From Aristolochia californica (taxonomy: Eukaryota > Streptophyta > Magnoliopsida > Piperales > Aristolochiaceae), in assembly GCA_029961685.1 (NCBI GenBank), contig JARWKL010000004.1, positions 25,797,610-25,861,609 on the forward strand: a stretch of DNA of 64,000 nt, written 5' to 3'. Numbering within the stretch: position 1 is the stretch's first letter; each line of letters opens with the position of its first letter. The position numbers and the translations under genes were made by a program. The notes beneath the pieces were generated by a model. It did not search any database and was not told where the DNA came from. It worked only from the letters and a program-made list of their open reading frames with translations. This document shows, piece by piece, positions 42,453 through 54,516 of this stretch.

Positions 42453-44617
42453 GTTTATAGTTCTTTTTATGTCATCTCCTTCAGCTCTATGATTATTTTA
42501 TCTCTTTGGCTTTCTTTGCAACATTCTTGAGAGGAGAGTCTCCACCATCTGAGTGTTGAATCCTTTGCCTTCTAACATCACTTGTCTCCAATTCAGTCAT
42601 CAGTGGCTAGCCATATAGTGATAGTTTTATTACTAAAAAGAGTAGTACCAATGTCAAAAAATGAAGAGATATTTGTGATGCCGAGAAGACTAAAAAAACT
42701 TTTATTGTGGTCTTTATATCAGAGTCGTATATGGTATTAGTATTACACCTTTGGTCTCTATCGACGAGCAAGATCTGATCTACGACGGGGGAATGGAGTG
42801 CGAGGAGGCGATGAAGAAGGCAGGGAAGGAGGTGCAAGTGCTATACAACTTTGGTCTCGGGCACTGATTCTACTTGAAAAAAAATCGCCATTCTCTCCAT
42901 CCCCATCCAATCCACGTCCACATGCATTTTCTACCACTCTTGTCAACTCATCTAAACTAGAGTAACCGGCTCAGAAAAGGAGAAAGTAGAAAGCTTTGCC
43001 TCCGATAAGTAGAAGCAGAGGTGTGCCACAACATCCACAACAACTGCGATTCAAGCGCCTGTGATGGAGCTGGTGAATAGCAGATACTATTCTACTCTTC
43101 TAGTTGTTGTCTGGTTGCATGCTTTCCTCCTATAGCCATTGCCTTTGTCATCGTATCACGACGACACTAGTTTGCAGCTGAATGGCTATTCTTCACTAGA
43201 TTATTTTTCTCTATCGCAGAAAGAGGTTTATGCCAAGAATACATTTGCTCTTGCTACTATTTCCTTTTTTGGAAAATTCCTTGGCTCATCTCCTTGAGTC
43301 AGGTCCATTGCCATTTACAGAGACTCATTAGTTGTTGTTGTTATATCTATTTTTTGGAATGTCTCGTGACTATATCCCTTTGTGTTGCCATTTTTGGATG
43401 ACAACTCTAATTATTTCAGAATCTCCTTGTTGGTCCTCTACTATTTAAGTAACTTCTAAAGATAGAGTTTTTTCTGCTAGCCTTTCCTGCCCCAGCTAGA
43501 TTGCCATTTTGGGAGGACGAAGATGATAGCCAGATTGATTTCACCAGCAAGTCTTGTAGCTGTCTCACCATTTGATATGCCGATCTTCAATCACGGCTTG
43601 AAGATTTTCCAAGATATTTATGGAAGATGACTGATCCATTGTGATGTTCAGGGATGATGACTTCTTGAAAAATTAAATGTTTATTAAGTTAGGAAACTTG
43701 TTTTCATCCCAACACTGATTCAGCTTCGAGCCCAACTCAGACTAGACCTTGTCGGGTCAACCCACCGACCTGAGACTCATTGCGTGCCGCTCGGGTTAAC
43801 CTAGTGGGTTGGGTCAACTCAGACTGAATCAACTCAATTCAGATCAACCTGACTCAGCCCACTTGTTTTCCTACCTCGGTTATACAGGTCCGGGTCCTGA
43901 GTTTTATACCTATTTCTTTTGTGACTCAACTACATTGGTCTACTACTTAACTCAGCTTGACATGGTCCCTTGGCTCCAACATGATATTATGTAGAATTAA
44001 TTGACAACTAATTCCTTGGTCAACATATTATTGGTGTACAATCTTCTAATGATCTCTGAGTGGATTATTTTATGGGTCCTTGAATTTTCATTATTTGGTA
44101 CGTGTTATTGGGCCCATGCCCATTTCATTTGCTACTATTGTGTCTCTTTGGCTGAGACATTATTATTGAAAGACTTGTTAGTTGCTGATTGTTGTCAGCA
44201 TTGGTTATTTGATGAAGTAGAAAGCATATGGTGGCCCCAAAATATTATCTTTTAGGTGATTACCTATTACACTCCTTAATTGGTATTTATTACTCTTGCC
44301 TATGGAGGGACACGATGATGGAGGAGTTTGATTACACTTCTAAGCAATTCCTAGAGACCCACTACCTACAGAAGATAGGAGTTTGCCCAACATCCAACAT
44401 GAGTTATTTGACTGGAGTATGGAGCGATGTCTTACGGCTAGGAGTGATTTTACTCTCACTTATATTATGCCAATTGGGCCAATTGGAAGAGACCACCGGC
44501 TTGAGGGGGAGTGTTGGAAGATATGGTGAACTACCATTTTATACGAGAAGATCCTATACGCCATTTGTAGCAAGCTAGGCGTTCATGTTGTTCTCTCACC
44601 CCCAGCTTGAGGGGGAG
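42453..44617 (+). other. Family B internal region, second unit, copy 2
   Basis: Counterpart of 8961-11095, again without coding potential. GGGTCAACCC-rich patch at about 43755-43820; purine tracts at about 44501 and 44608. Confidence 0.7.
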
Positions 44618-45015
44618 AGTTGGAAGATGGGCCCAAGCCCACACAACCAAGGAAGGCGCACACATCCAAGTGTGTTAGAAGATGGGCTCAAGCCCATAAG
44701 ACCAAGGAAGTCCCACCCATCCAAGAGATGTGGAAGACGAGCTCAAGGCTCTTAGACCAAGGAGAAGGTCCATAGGCCCATATAGTGATGTCAAGATGGT
44801 AAATAAAGAGTCATGTCATAGAGATGGCATTGATGTAATTAGGTTAAGTTTTAGGGGCATAATTGTAATACCATAGTTTCACTAATCTATAAATTGAGCT
44901 TCAAGGGAAGGGTTAGGACACAAGTCCATAACCTCTTTATTCCTCCTAGTTTCTCCCAATTTGTCATCTCTCTTTTTCTCCATGTGCTAAATCCATGGAT
45001 TCCTAAAAATCAATA
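44618..45015 (+). repeat. Family B LTR 3, copy 2
   Basis: 398 bp, about 61 bp longer than copy 1 (11096-11431). The 5' terminal module starting GTTGGAAGATGGGC occurs twice here (44618 and about 44674) but once in copy 1. Confidence 0.82.
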
Positions 45016-45777
45016 AGGTGCTGTAGAGATTTTATTCTGCCGAGTGACCGAACCGGGTTTGTTCTGTTCCACATGGTAAACCCAACGGGCGAGCGCCAGA
45101 CTCATTCTATTCCGCTTGGGTTAACTCAGTGGGTTGGGTCAACTTGGTCTAGGTCAAGCCGACTATGCCCTCTTGTTTATTTTCCTATGTTATATGTGTT
45201 CGGGTCATGAGTTCTCTATTGATTTCTCTTGCGACTCAGTAATATTGGTCTGATATTTGACTCGGCTCAACTTGGTTCCTTGTCTCTGGCTGGATTATTA
45301 TTTTAAAGTATTGGCAGCTTATTCCTTGGTCAGTATATTATTTTGTGCACAAAATCGCAACAAATTATTTTAAGGATAATTTTTTAAGGATTTTTATTAT
45401 TTGGTACGTGTTATTGGGCCCAAGCCCATTTCATTTGTTGTTAATATGTCTCTTTGGCTGAGACATTATTATTGAAGGACTTCTCACTTGATGATTTTTG
45501 TCAGCATTGGTTATTCCGATGAAAAAAAAAAGCACAAGGTGGCCCCAGAATATTATCTTCTGGGTGATTACTCTTTACCCCTCCTTAATTGGTATTTTTT
45601 ATTCCTACCATTTGAGAGTCGGTGTTTTGTGGAGGGATACAGTGATTGAGGAGTTTAATTACACTTCAAAGGAATGCTTATAGACCCACTACCTACAAAA
45701 GATAGGAGTGTGCCCAACATCCTGCATGAGTTATTTGACTCGAGTATGGAGCGATGTCTAATAGCTAGGAGTGATTT
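45016..45777 (+). other. Family B internal region, third unit, copy 2
   Basis: Counterpart of 11432-12195. Non-coding. Confidence 0.68.
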
Positions 45778-46138
45778 TGTTACAGTCCCAAATCTCACAT
45801 GGTGATTCACAGTGGGAGAAGATGAAGGACGAAGAAAATCAAGCCGAAGGGAAACTTGAGACCCGAGGTTTGTTGACCTGAACACACATCCCTTAGCTCA
45901 TTTAGGAGAACTCAAAAATCCTTTCTTTAACCTAAAATCAAGACTTCTCTTTTCCATTCTTTTCAACCCTTAAGTAGGGTTCAAGAGTACAAAATTAAAA
46001 ATATGCCCCTCTCTGCCACTCAACTTGAAAAGTAAATAAACTTAATGACTTAACTTAATAACTAAATAACTTAACAACTAAGTAATTTAACGACTAAGTA
46101 ATAGACTCAGCCACGTCACCTCTGAATGACTCGGCTTG

Positions 46139-46621
46139 CTATTGAGTCCATAGCATTACTCCCCCTTGAAGAAAGAGCTTGTTCTCAAGTTCGAAGATAG
46201 GGTAAGCTTGGTGGAGTGTCTCCATGTCCTCCCCTGGGCCAGTCGTGTCATCTGTGGCATTTGTTGGGAGATTTTGTTCCTCTTCTTGTTTGATGTTGGG
46301 AATATTATGATGTTGCTTGTCTACAGAAAGTTGGTTGATGTCGTCTTGCACTGCTTGGGAAAACCATTTTTCACACACTTCCATGCTTGTTGGACTATGT
46401 GCTCCATCCAAAATGAAAATGAGACCTCCAAATTTACAACTATCCTCACTTTGTGTAGTAGCATGTGGGTCAAGATTAGCCATGCACCAAAAGTGTGCGA
46501 ACTTGGGACTGATGTCAGATATAGTCAACATTTCATTAAAACACTTGTGGCCCTCTGATATTAATCCTGCATGAATATAAGCATAGAACAGTCCAATAAA
46601 GGTAATTTCCTTGGTCAACAC
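46139..46621 (-). pseudogene. PPR C-terminal piece fused to Ty3 pol tail
   Basis: A 160-codon minus frame. It begins with a PPR-type segment (TFIGLFYAYIHAGLISEGHK, SDISPKFAHFWCMANL) and ends with EDMETLHQAYPIFELENKLF, the C-terminal chromodomain-like tail of Ty3/gypsy pol, running a few codons into the LTR. Host and element coding sequence are thus joined in one open frame. In copy 1 the equivalent region is split into two frames (12770-13039 and 12558-12830). Function unlikely; value is as a record of the capture junction. Confidence 0.72.
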
Positions 46622-47418
46622 ATTTTCTTTGATGTTGCCTTGGCACCCATTTCGTTATTGGAACTTTGTCCCACCATTGCCGCAAGATATCCATGAATAC
46701 AGTGTCCGAACATCATTGTATTCCAACAATTTAAATTTCTCTGTGAGATTTGGTAAAAAACTCTTCTAGTATCATCCACCTGAAGTACCTTGACAAGCAT
46801 GTCATGAAACTGGTTACCAACATCATACACCCTACATACCAGTGGTTGGGCAGTTTCAAATTGACACACAAATCCGATTTTTGAAATCCAAATAGGATTC
46901 AATTGATTCGTAATTACTTCTGTCCACCCCAGTTCTTCCAGTGTAGCATATCTTTTCTTTGCGTAAACTATTGCCCAAGGATCCCCCAATTTCCAGTGAC
47001 CATTAGTGAGTGCATTCCATGCTAGTAAAACTTTTTGGTCCATTCTATCAAGTACATAATGAACAATCTTGATTTCTCCACATTTGGCATCCATGTAAAT
47101 AAGACATGTTACAACAAACACCTCATATAACAAACCAGTCCATATAGTTCTTCCAGGAATTACCATTCCTTGTCGCATAGATCCTAAATGGGATAAAGCA
47201 GGGAGAAGGCTTATAATAGTACCCTGAACTACTAGTATGCCTTCAGACTTACCCAAAACATGGAAAAGCTTAATTGCCCCATCAGCAAGCCCATTCTTTG
47301 CAAAACCATTGAGGATAGTGTTCCATGACATCACATCTTTTCTGCAGAATCCAGCTCTCATGGTGTGCCAAAGTACCCACATCTCGAAAGGGCATTTCAT
47401 CAATTGTTTGGTAAGCAC
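46615..47418 (-). CDS. Captured PPR protein fragment, 267 codons
   Basis: Open minus frame in G2 copy 2, overlapping the previous frame by 7 bases. PPR repeats are recognisable by KDVMSWNTILNGFAKNGLAD, VFVVTCLIYMDAKCGEIKI, the WNALTNGHW region and RNLNCWNTMMFGHCIHGY near the end, each about 35 residues apart in the first half. PPR proteins bind organellar RNA. This piece lacks an organelle-targeting start and the family's usual length (about 500-700 residues), and its repeats are imperfect. The matching region in copy 1 is broken into three frames. It could be an open but non-functional remnant. Confidence 0.6.
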   Translation of the reverse strand: MLTKQLMKCPFEMWVLWHTMRAGFCRKDVMSWNTILNGFAKNGLADGAIKLFHVLGKSEGILVVQGTIISLLPALSHLGSMRQGMVIPGRTIWTGLLYEVFVVTCLIYMDAKCGEIKIVHYVLDRMDQKVLLAWNALTNGHWKLGDPWAIVYAKKRYATLEELGWTEVITNQLNPIWISKIGFVCQFETAQPLVCRVYDVGNQFHDMLVKVLQVDDTRRVFYQISQRNLNCWNTMMFGHCIHGYLAAMVGQSSNNEMGAKATSKKMC

Positions 47419-47880
47419 CAGGAATATCCCCGAACTTGGAATACATATGCATCAAAGAAGTAACCACAAACACATCTCCACACATTTCATAATCATCCAA
47501 AATAGCATTCCCACAACCCCCACCTGGTCGAAGAATTTCAACGAATAAGTGTCCTAGTGGACGCTACTTCTCCGCAGGCTGAATACACGTGACCCAAAAA
47601 ATCCCCATCGCAAATTTTTAACACTAGAGCCTGAACTCCTTCCAAATCACCAGTGGAAGCCAATATATCAGCAAGCAACACATAACGTTCAAGCTTATGC
47701 GAGTAACCTTTCTGGTTCTCAGCCCAACTGAACAACCTCAACACCATTGTAGAGTTTTTTCTTACAAAGTCTAGGGACTTGAGAATGGACAAGACAAAAT
47801 TTGGAGAAAATCGGTTTTGAAACTTGCCACAAAATTCAGTCAAGTTGGTTTCCAACTTGGAGAGCGAGAGTGAGAGTGAG
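47419..47880 (-). pseudogene. Upstream PPR pieces of G2 copy 2
   Basis: Minus frames 47282-47500 (VFVVTSLMHMYSKFGD) and 47538-47855 (FSPNFVLSILKSLDFVRKNS, LVLKICDGDFLGHVYSACGE). The second has the look of an N-terminal PPR part from a different gene, changing to another PPR at about the ICDGDFLGH point. Confidence 0.68.
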
Positions 47881-48467
47881 AGGCTGCAACTCGATGGTCA
47901 CAATTTCAGATCGAAACCAACTAGTCTAGACTTATCATTTTCCACCAAAGCAACTATTTCCACTCCAAAATCAAAATCTCAAGATTTTTATGCCCCCTGA
48001 TGAAGTAGAGCCTGATCTGTTGCCAAAGGCAAACAACTGCAACATGGGGCTTCTCCGCTCGGAAATTTTCTGTCTTCAATTCTGGGAGAAGTTTAGGTTG
48101 CCTTGAACAGGGGAGATTTGAGGTCGAACCAAAATTTGGCTGTTCTGATGCGATTTGAGGTCGAATGATGGGCAGCAACTGTTCATCTTCCGAAGCGGTG
48201 ACCTTCCCCTCTAAGGCCTTATAGCGATGCTTCTCAATTTTGGCCAATCTCAAGTCTTCCACCCTTCAATCTAGGGGTGGATTTCTTCCAAACATCATAC
48301 CCCACATCCCATTGATTTTTTGGTCGTGTCTTTTCATTCGTTCCTCACTTTTTGCCCACATTGCTGCATTTTCTACCCTCATTGCTGCAAATCGCACCTC
48401 TCTGGATTTTGCTTCGAAGCTTGTAACTCTTGGACGAATCACCCATGTTCAAGCTCTTATACCAAGT
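47881..48467 (-). pseudogene. Gag-like leader of G2 copy 2
   Basis: Minus strand after the primer site (TGGTATAAGAG beside 48468). A short frame corresponding to the MGDSSRSYK start of copy 1 and a 102-codon frame (47954-48262, EDLRLAKIEKHRYKALEGKV) follow. Judged gag by position and by resemblance to the copy 1 start; no zinc knuckle. Confidence 0.5.
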
Positions 48468-49014
48468 TGTTACGGTTCCGGATCTCACACGATGATTCAC
48501 AGGGGGAGAAGATGAAAGACAAAGAAAATCAAGTCGAAGGGAAGCTTGAGGCCCTAGGTTCGTTGAGGAGAACGCACACCACGGGGCTCATTTAGGAGAA
48601 CTCAAAAATCCTTTGTTTAACCTAAAATCAAGACTTCCCTTTCCCATTCCTTTCACCCCTTAAGTACAATTCAAGAGTACAAAATTATAGATATGCCCCT
48701 CCTAGACATTCAACTTGAAAAGTAAATAAACTTAATGACTTAACTTAATAACTAAGTAACTTAATGACTAACTGACTCAGCCAAAGTAATTGACACAATC
48801 ATGTCGCCTCTGAATGACTCAAGCTACTATTGAATCCATAACAGATTTTACTCTCACTTATATTATGACAGTTGGACCTCTTGGAAGAAACCACTAGCTT
48901 GAGGGGGAGTGTTGGAAAATATGGTGGACTTCCATTTTATACAGAAGATCCCATACAACATTTGCAGCAAGTTGGGCTTTCATTATGTTCTATCAGCCCC
49001 AACATGAGGGGGAG

Positions 49015-49347
49015 TGTTGGAAGATGGGCCCAAACCCACATGTCCAAGGAAGGCCCACACATCCAAGAGATGTGGAAGATGGGCTCAAGGCCTGTAGACC
49101 AAGGAGAAGGCCCACAAGCCCATACAATGATGGTAAATAAAGAGTCATCTCATAGAGATGTCACTGATATAATTAGTTTAAGTACCAGGGGCATAATTAT
49201 AATATTGTGGGATTATTAATCTATAAGTTGAGCTTCAAGGGAAGGGTTAGGATACAAGTCCATAACCTCTTCTTCCTCATGTTTTCTCCAATATGTCATC
49301 TCTCCTTTTCTCCATGAGCTAAATCTATGGAGTCCTAAAAATCAACA
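49015..49347 (+). repeat. Family B LTR 4, copy 2
   Basis: 333 bp from TGTTGGAAGATGGGCCC to AAAAATCAACA, followed by TCAAT. Counterpart of 15397-15725. Confidence 0.85.
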
Positions 49348-49352
49348 TCAAT

Positions 49353-49743
49353 AAACTGATGAAAACCAAAAAATTCTTCTAGCTTGTTTCCATCTAGAAG
49401 GAGATATGTGTGTTGGTTCCAAGAGAACAACCACACCAGCCCTCTTATCACTTGGCATGTGTTTGTACAAGATCTATGCATATGATTTGGGCCAACCAAT
49501 ATCGATATTTTGATTCTCTTCTCATAAAGCTCAAGCAAAGTGGCTCCATCAAAGAGTACCAAACAAAGTTTGAATGCATAGTCAACTGAGTCCATTGGCT
49601 CAAGTTGGTAGCTTCATTGGAGGCCTTCAACAAGAAATACCAAGTGAGGTAAGGTTATACCATTCTAGAATCCCTATTGGAAAAATTTACTAAGCTCACA
49701 TACAAGAAAAATTACCCCTCCTATGTTTCAAACTTAAGTGTTC
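49353..49743 (+). pseudogene. Retrotransposon gag fragment, copy 2
   Basis: Counterpart of 15731-16120 with the same SIKEYQTKFECIV reading and stops. Confidence 0.5.
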
Positions 49744-50200
49744 TGTTATGGACTCAATAGTAGGCCGAGTCATTCAGAGGTGTCGTGGCAGAGTCAATTA
49801 GTTATTCAGTTAATTGCATTTTTCAATTTGCTTTTACTTCATTTTTATTTCAATTGAAGAGTTATTATGCCATAAGGGAATTATTTTAATTCTTTCTCTT
49901 GAACTCTTGTTGGCGCCAAACCTACTTAGGGGGGAATGAGGAATGGGAAAAGACAATTCTGATTTTAGCCTAAATAGGGATCTAGAGTTCTCCTCAATGA
50001 GCTCTAGGGTTGGAGTTATCCTCAGCGAACTCAAATATCCAAGTTCCCTTTTGAATTTTACTTTCTTCTCTTTTCCATTTTCCAAAACCAAGAGTGACCT
50101 TAGCCGTGCTGAACCCGTCCCCAAAACTCTGGATTACCCTTTCTAGTGTCGTGTTACAAGATCCATGACCCGGGACCATAACAACTTGTTATTAGAGCAG

Positions 50201-50928
50201 GGTAACTTGGGTGATATGTCCAGCAATGAAGAGTTGAGAGCCATGGTGAGAGAGATGCAGGACGCAAAGGCCGAACAAGAGGTGAGAATGACAAATTTCG
50301 GCCAACAACTAGAACAAATTCCAAGTATTATCCTACAAATGGAGATACTCTCAGGTATGGTTTCAGATCTTTTGGCTGCAAGAAACCCAACCCCAGACCC
50401 AAGGGGGGAGGACAACTCGCACAGTAGAAGGGGGGAGAAGCATGCAAGGCGCATTGGTGTCCATGCACAACAGGGTGGAGGTACAATACCCAGGTATACA
50501 AAATTGGATTTTCCCACTTTTACTGGACTAGACAACCCCTTAATTCGCTTGCATAGATGTGAGAATTTTTTTTTAATCAAGGGACACCTGAATTTGATAA
50601 GGTGGGACTGGCCACCTTCCACATGCTTGTTGAAGTGCAGTTATGGTTTCATCAAGTAGAATCTGAGAGATTGGTGCTAGATTGGGAGGAATTTAAAGAG
50701 TTATGTACTATAAGATTGAGCCCTCCAACACACAGCAACCCGTTGGGGGATTTGGTCCTATTAAGACAAACCGGATCCATGGACCATTATCATAAACAAT
50801 TCCAAGAAAAATTGGCTCAAGCAAGCAGGAAGGTTAGAGTCAACCAGCAGGTAAATTTGTTTACAGCAGGCCTTAATGAGTCTTTGAAGTTAGAGGTGGA
50901 ACTCCATGCACCTGCTGATTTGGCATGA
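50201..50928 (+). pseudogene. G3 gag, copy 2
   Basis: From MGDMSSNEELRAMVREMQ through a frame of 164 codons (50165-50659) into a second frame (50602-50928, LATFHMLVEVQLWFHQVESE, MDHYHKQFQEKLAQASRKV). One shift near 50570 (a T-run) and a stop at about 50927 separate it from the knuckle region. Confidence 0.82.
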
Positions 50929-51800
50929 GCAATGGATTTAGCTCAAGCACTGGATGCATGACAGAAAGTTCAAAGTTGGATGACTGGTTGACAAGGAGGA
51001 GGAACTACTCACCTTAGGTGACCTTGCCAACAATGCAGCCACCCAAAAATACACTGACTAATACTATGGCAGCAGATAAAAGGACGAACCACCATTGAAA
51101 TATATAAAAAAATTATCTGGTTTAGAAATGGCTGACCGCAGGGCAAAAAACCTATGTTATAACTGTAATGAACCTTACAGAGCAGGCAACCAATGTAAAA
51201 GATTGTTCTGGTCGGAGTTAGATGCATTGGGATAAGAAGAACCGAATGAAGGTCCTCAAGAGGAGGACGAACCAGAAATTTCTTTGAATGCAATAATTAC
51301 TAGACAGAAGTCAGCCAAAAGTATGCAAGTACGGGCAAGGGTTCTAGACAAGGAACTTGTGGGGTTAGTGGACTCTGGAAGTACCCACAATTTCTTATGC
51401 TAAACAGCTGCTAAACATCTTCAACTTGGGATCCAGCCTCACCCAATTGCCATGGTTTTAGTTCCCAATGGTGAGAAAATCCCTAGCTATGGGGTCTACA
51501 AGGCAGTAAAGTTTTCAATTGGTAACACTCATTTTACCAGTGAATTTTTTGTCATACTATTAGCTGGATTTGATATGGTACTTGGAATCAAATGGTTGCA
51601 AACCTTGGGCCCAATTTTGTGGGATTTCTCTGTTATAACAATGAGTTTTGTGTCGGAAGGAAGCCAAGTAATGCTAAAGGGCAGTCAAGCTGAAGTGGCA
51701 CATCATATCCACCTACTACACAAATAGGAACCATCAGACAGCACGTTAGAAAAGTGACTGGAAGAGTTCATAGACTTGTTTCAGGAGCTTTCAGGGCTGC
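50929..51800 (+). pseudogene. G3 zinc knuckle and protease, copy 2
   Basis: Knuckle-like CYNCNEPYRAGNQCK near 51150-51195, protease core LVDSGSTHNF near 51358 with a stop soon after, and HFTSEFFVILLAGFDMVLGI to 51727. Confidence 0.8.
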
Positions 51801-51819
51801 CTCCATTGAGGCACTGGAT

Positions 51820-54516
51820 CAGATGTGGTGGTTATTAGACCATATAGGTATCCACACCTCCAGAAAGATGAAATAGAATGGCAGAGCCAAGCCTTGCTGG
51901 AATAGGGCCTTATTTGCAACAATTGTTCCCCATTCTCTTCACCAGTCCTTCTAGTTAAGAAACATGATGGCACATGGAGATTTTGTGTGGACTACAAGGA
52001 GCTAAAAGTAAAAATAGTTAAAGACAAGTTTCCCATACAAGTAGTGGATAAGTTATTGGATGAATTGCATGATTTTAAAATTTTTACCAAGTTAGATTTA
52101 TGATCGGGTTATCATCAAGTTAGAATGCATCCTTCCGATATTGAGAAAACTGCATTCATACTCACCAAGGACATTTTGAGTTCGTGGTGATGCCACTCGG
52201 GTTATCCAATGCACCTTCCACATTTCAAGCTTTGATGAATGAGGTGTTCCATGGCTACCTCCAAAAGTTTGTGTTAGTCTTCTTTGGTGATATTTTGATT
52301 TACAACATATCAAGGGACAAGCATTTGGAAGACTTACAACTTGTTTTCCAACTTCTCCGAGCACATCACCTCTACTTGAAATGCTCTAAATATTCATTTG
52401 GGGTACCCCAAGTTCTTGGCCACATAATCTCAGTAAAGGGTGTAACAGTGGACCTAGAAAAAATTACAGTAGTCACCAATTGGCCACAACCGCACAACAT
52501 TTCAGCCATAAGAGGATTTTTGGGGTTAGTGGGATATTATCGGAAGTTCATAAAAAATTTATGGAACGCTGGCCATTCCCTTGACCAGTCTTCTCAAATG
52601 CAATGCCTTCAATTGGAGCGATGCGGCTATAGACTCTTTCAATGCACTCAAATAAGCTTGAGCTTCCACCCAGTCCTGCAATTGCAAGACTTTGAGGCCT
52701 TATTTTTGGTTGAGAGTGACGCTTCCGACGGAGGTATTGGGGCAATTCTACGACAAACTCAGCATCCCATTGCATAATTGGCCGCAAATTAGTGGCACAT
52801 CACCAGAAGTTACCCGCTTGTTAATGAGAGCTAATTGGTTTGGCCAAGGCTGTTCAACATTGGTGGCCATACTTGCGGGGACACACCTTCCTCATCCGCA
52901 CTGATCATTACAACCTCAAAATTTTTACTGGAGCAATGCATCTCTACTTCTCTATAGCGGCATTAGAATAGAAAATAAATGGGATTTGACTTTATGATGA
53001 AACATAAGTCGGGCAAATAGAATAAGGTGGTTGTTGCCTTATCCCGTCGTCTGGACGAACAACACCAATTATATGCGATTAGTTAGCCAAAGTCTCTCCT
53101 GTTAAACTCCATTAAAGAGGACCATTAGACTACTCTAGCACTCCAAGAATTGTCTCATAAGATTACGGCAAGGACAATGGACTCCTAGTGGGATATCTAG
53201 GACAACATTATAATGTATGACAATTGTATCTATTTACAACACTCCTTTTCCTTGATTGTAGTAATTTTATCCACTTATCATGATAGCACTCATGAGGGTG
53301 TTCAAAACACGTTGCATCGAATTAGAGCAGATTTTTCTTGCATTGGATTAGGGCCAATTTTTTCTTGTAGATTACGTGACCTCGTGTCATGTATGCCAAT
53401 GTGACAAGGCTGAACATTTATCACCAGTTGGCATCCTTCAACCACTAATCCTTCCCACACAGGTTTGGGTTGATCTTTCCATGGACTTCATTGATGGCCT
53501 CCCCAAAACTTATGGAAAATCCATCCTATTTGTGGTGGTTGAAAAATTTTCAAAGTATTCTCACTTTATTCCATTGGCTCATCGTTATACGGCTTCCAGA
53601 GTAGCTCAAGTGTTTTTAGAAAATATTGTTTGTTTGCACGGCATTCCGAAGTCTATCATGAGTGATCATGATGCAGTCTTTACCTGCCATTTTTGGAGAG
53701 AGCTTTTCCAATTATGCGGTACCAAACTCAAATTTTCATCTTCTTTTCAACCTCAATCCAATGGCCACCCTGAGGTTGTTAACCATATGGTGGAAACGTA
53801 TTTACTGTGCTTTGTGGGTGACCGCCCTAAACGATGGTTCGAATGGCTTCCATGGGCAGAATATTGCTACAATACATCTTTTCATACAACTTTGCAAGTT
53901 ACCCTTTTCAAGGTTCTCTATGGCAGGGATCTTCTACGGTTTTTTTCATATATTTGGCTCCACCAGAGTTGAATCTCTTGACTAGGCATTGCTGGACCAT
54001 GATCAAGTACTCCAAGATGCTACCCAACATCTCAAGAAAGCTTAGGCTCAGATGAAGGAATACTATGACAAGGGGCACAAAGATGTTACATACAACCCAG
54101 GTGATTATGTGGGGCTCCGCCTCCAACCCTACCATCAACATTCCATTGCTGGCCCCCACCACAAGCTATCACCCAAAAATTTTGGGCCCTTCTCGGTTAT
54201 CCAGGGCATCGGCCAAGTGGCTTACCAGCTTCAGCTTCCACCACACTCTCAGCTTCATAATGTCTTTCATGTGTCACTCCTCAAACCATTCAATGGTACC
54301 AATCCACCTCCGTTCTTACCTTCAGTGATAGAGGGGCATGTTATCCTCTCTCCAGCCATGATTTTGCAAGCCTGAAAAATTCATAATAGGTGGGAGGTTC
54401 TCATCCAGTGGGCTAACACGTATGAAGCATCTACAACATGGGAAGATCTGGAGACATTCCGCCAAGCCTACCCTACCTTTGAGCATGAGGACAAGTTCTT
54501 TCTCCAAGGGGAGTGA
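51820..54516 (+). pseudogene. G3 RT to chromodomain-like tail, copy 2
   Basis: RT has EGLICNNC-like and [20 protein letters not shown], then VMPLGLSNAPSTFQALMNEV, and again VFFGDILIYN with Gly for the first catalytic Asp. RNase H spans about 52690-53050. Integrase frame 53376-53972 keeps VDLSMDFIDGLP, SDHDAVFTCHFW and NGHPEVVN. Tail frame 54052-54375 (PGDYVGLRLQPYHQHSI) leads to TTWEDLETFRQAYPTFEHED before the LTR. Stops occur at several points; a 30-base local repeat of the GCATTGGATTAGGGCC kind lies near 53310-53360. Confidence 0.88.

Larger units (their letters stand above)
45778..48843 (-). mobile_element. Gene-carrying Ty3-type element G2, copy 2 (minus)
   Basis: Counterpart of 12196-15225, with LTRs 45778-46155 and 48468-48843 and the same target duplication GATTT (45773-45777, 48844-48848). 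The left LTR end reads CATAGCA instead of CATAACA. Its captured reading frames are longer than in copy 1. Confidence 0.88.
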
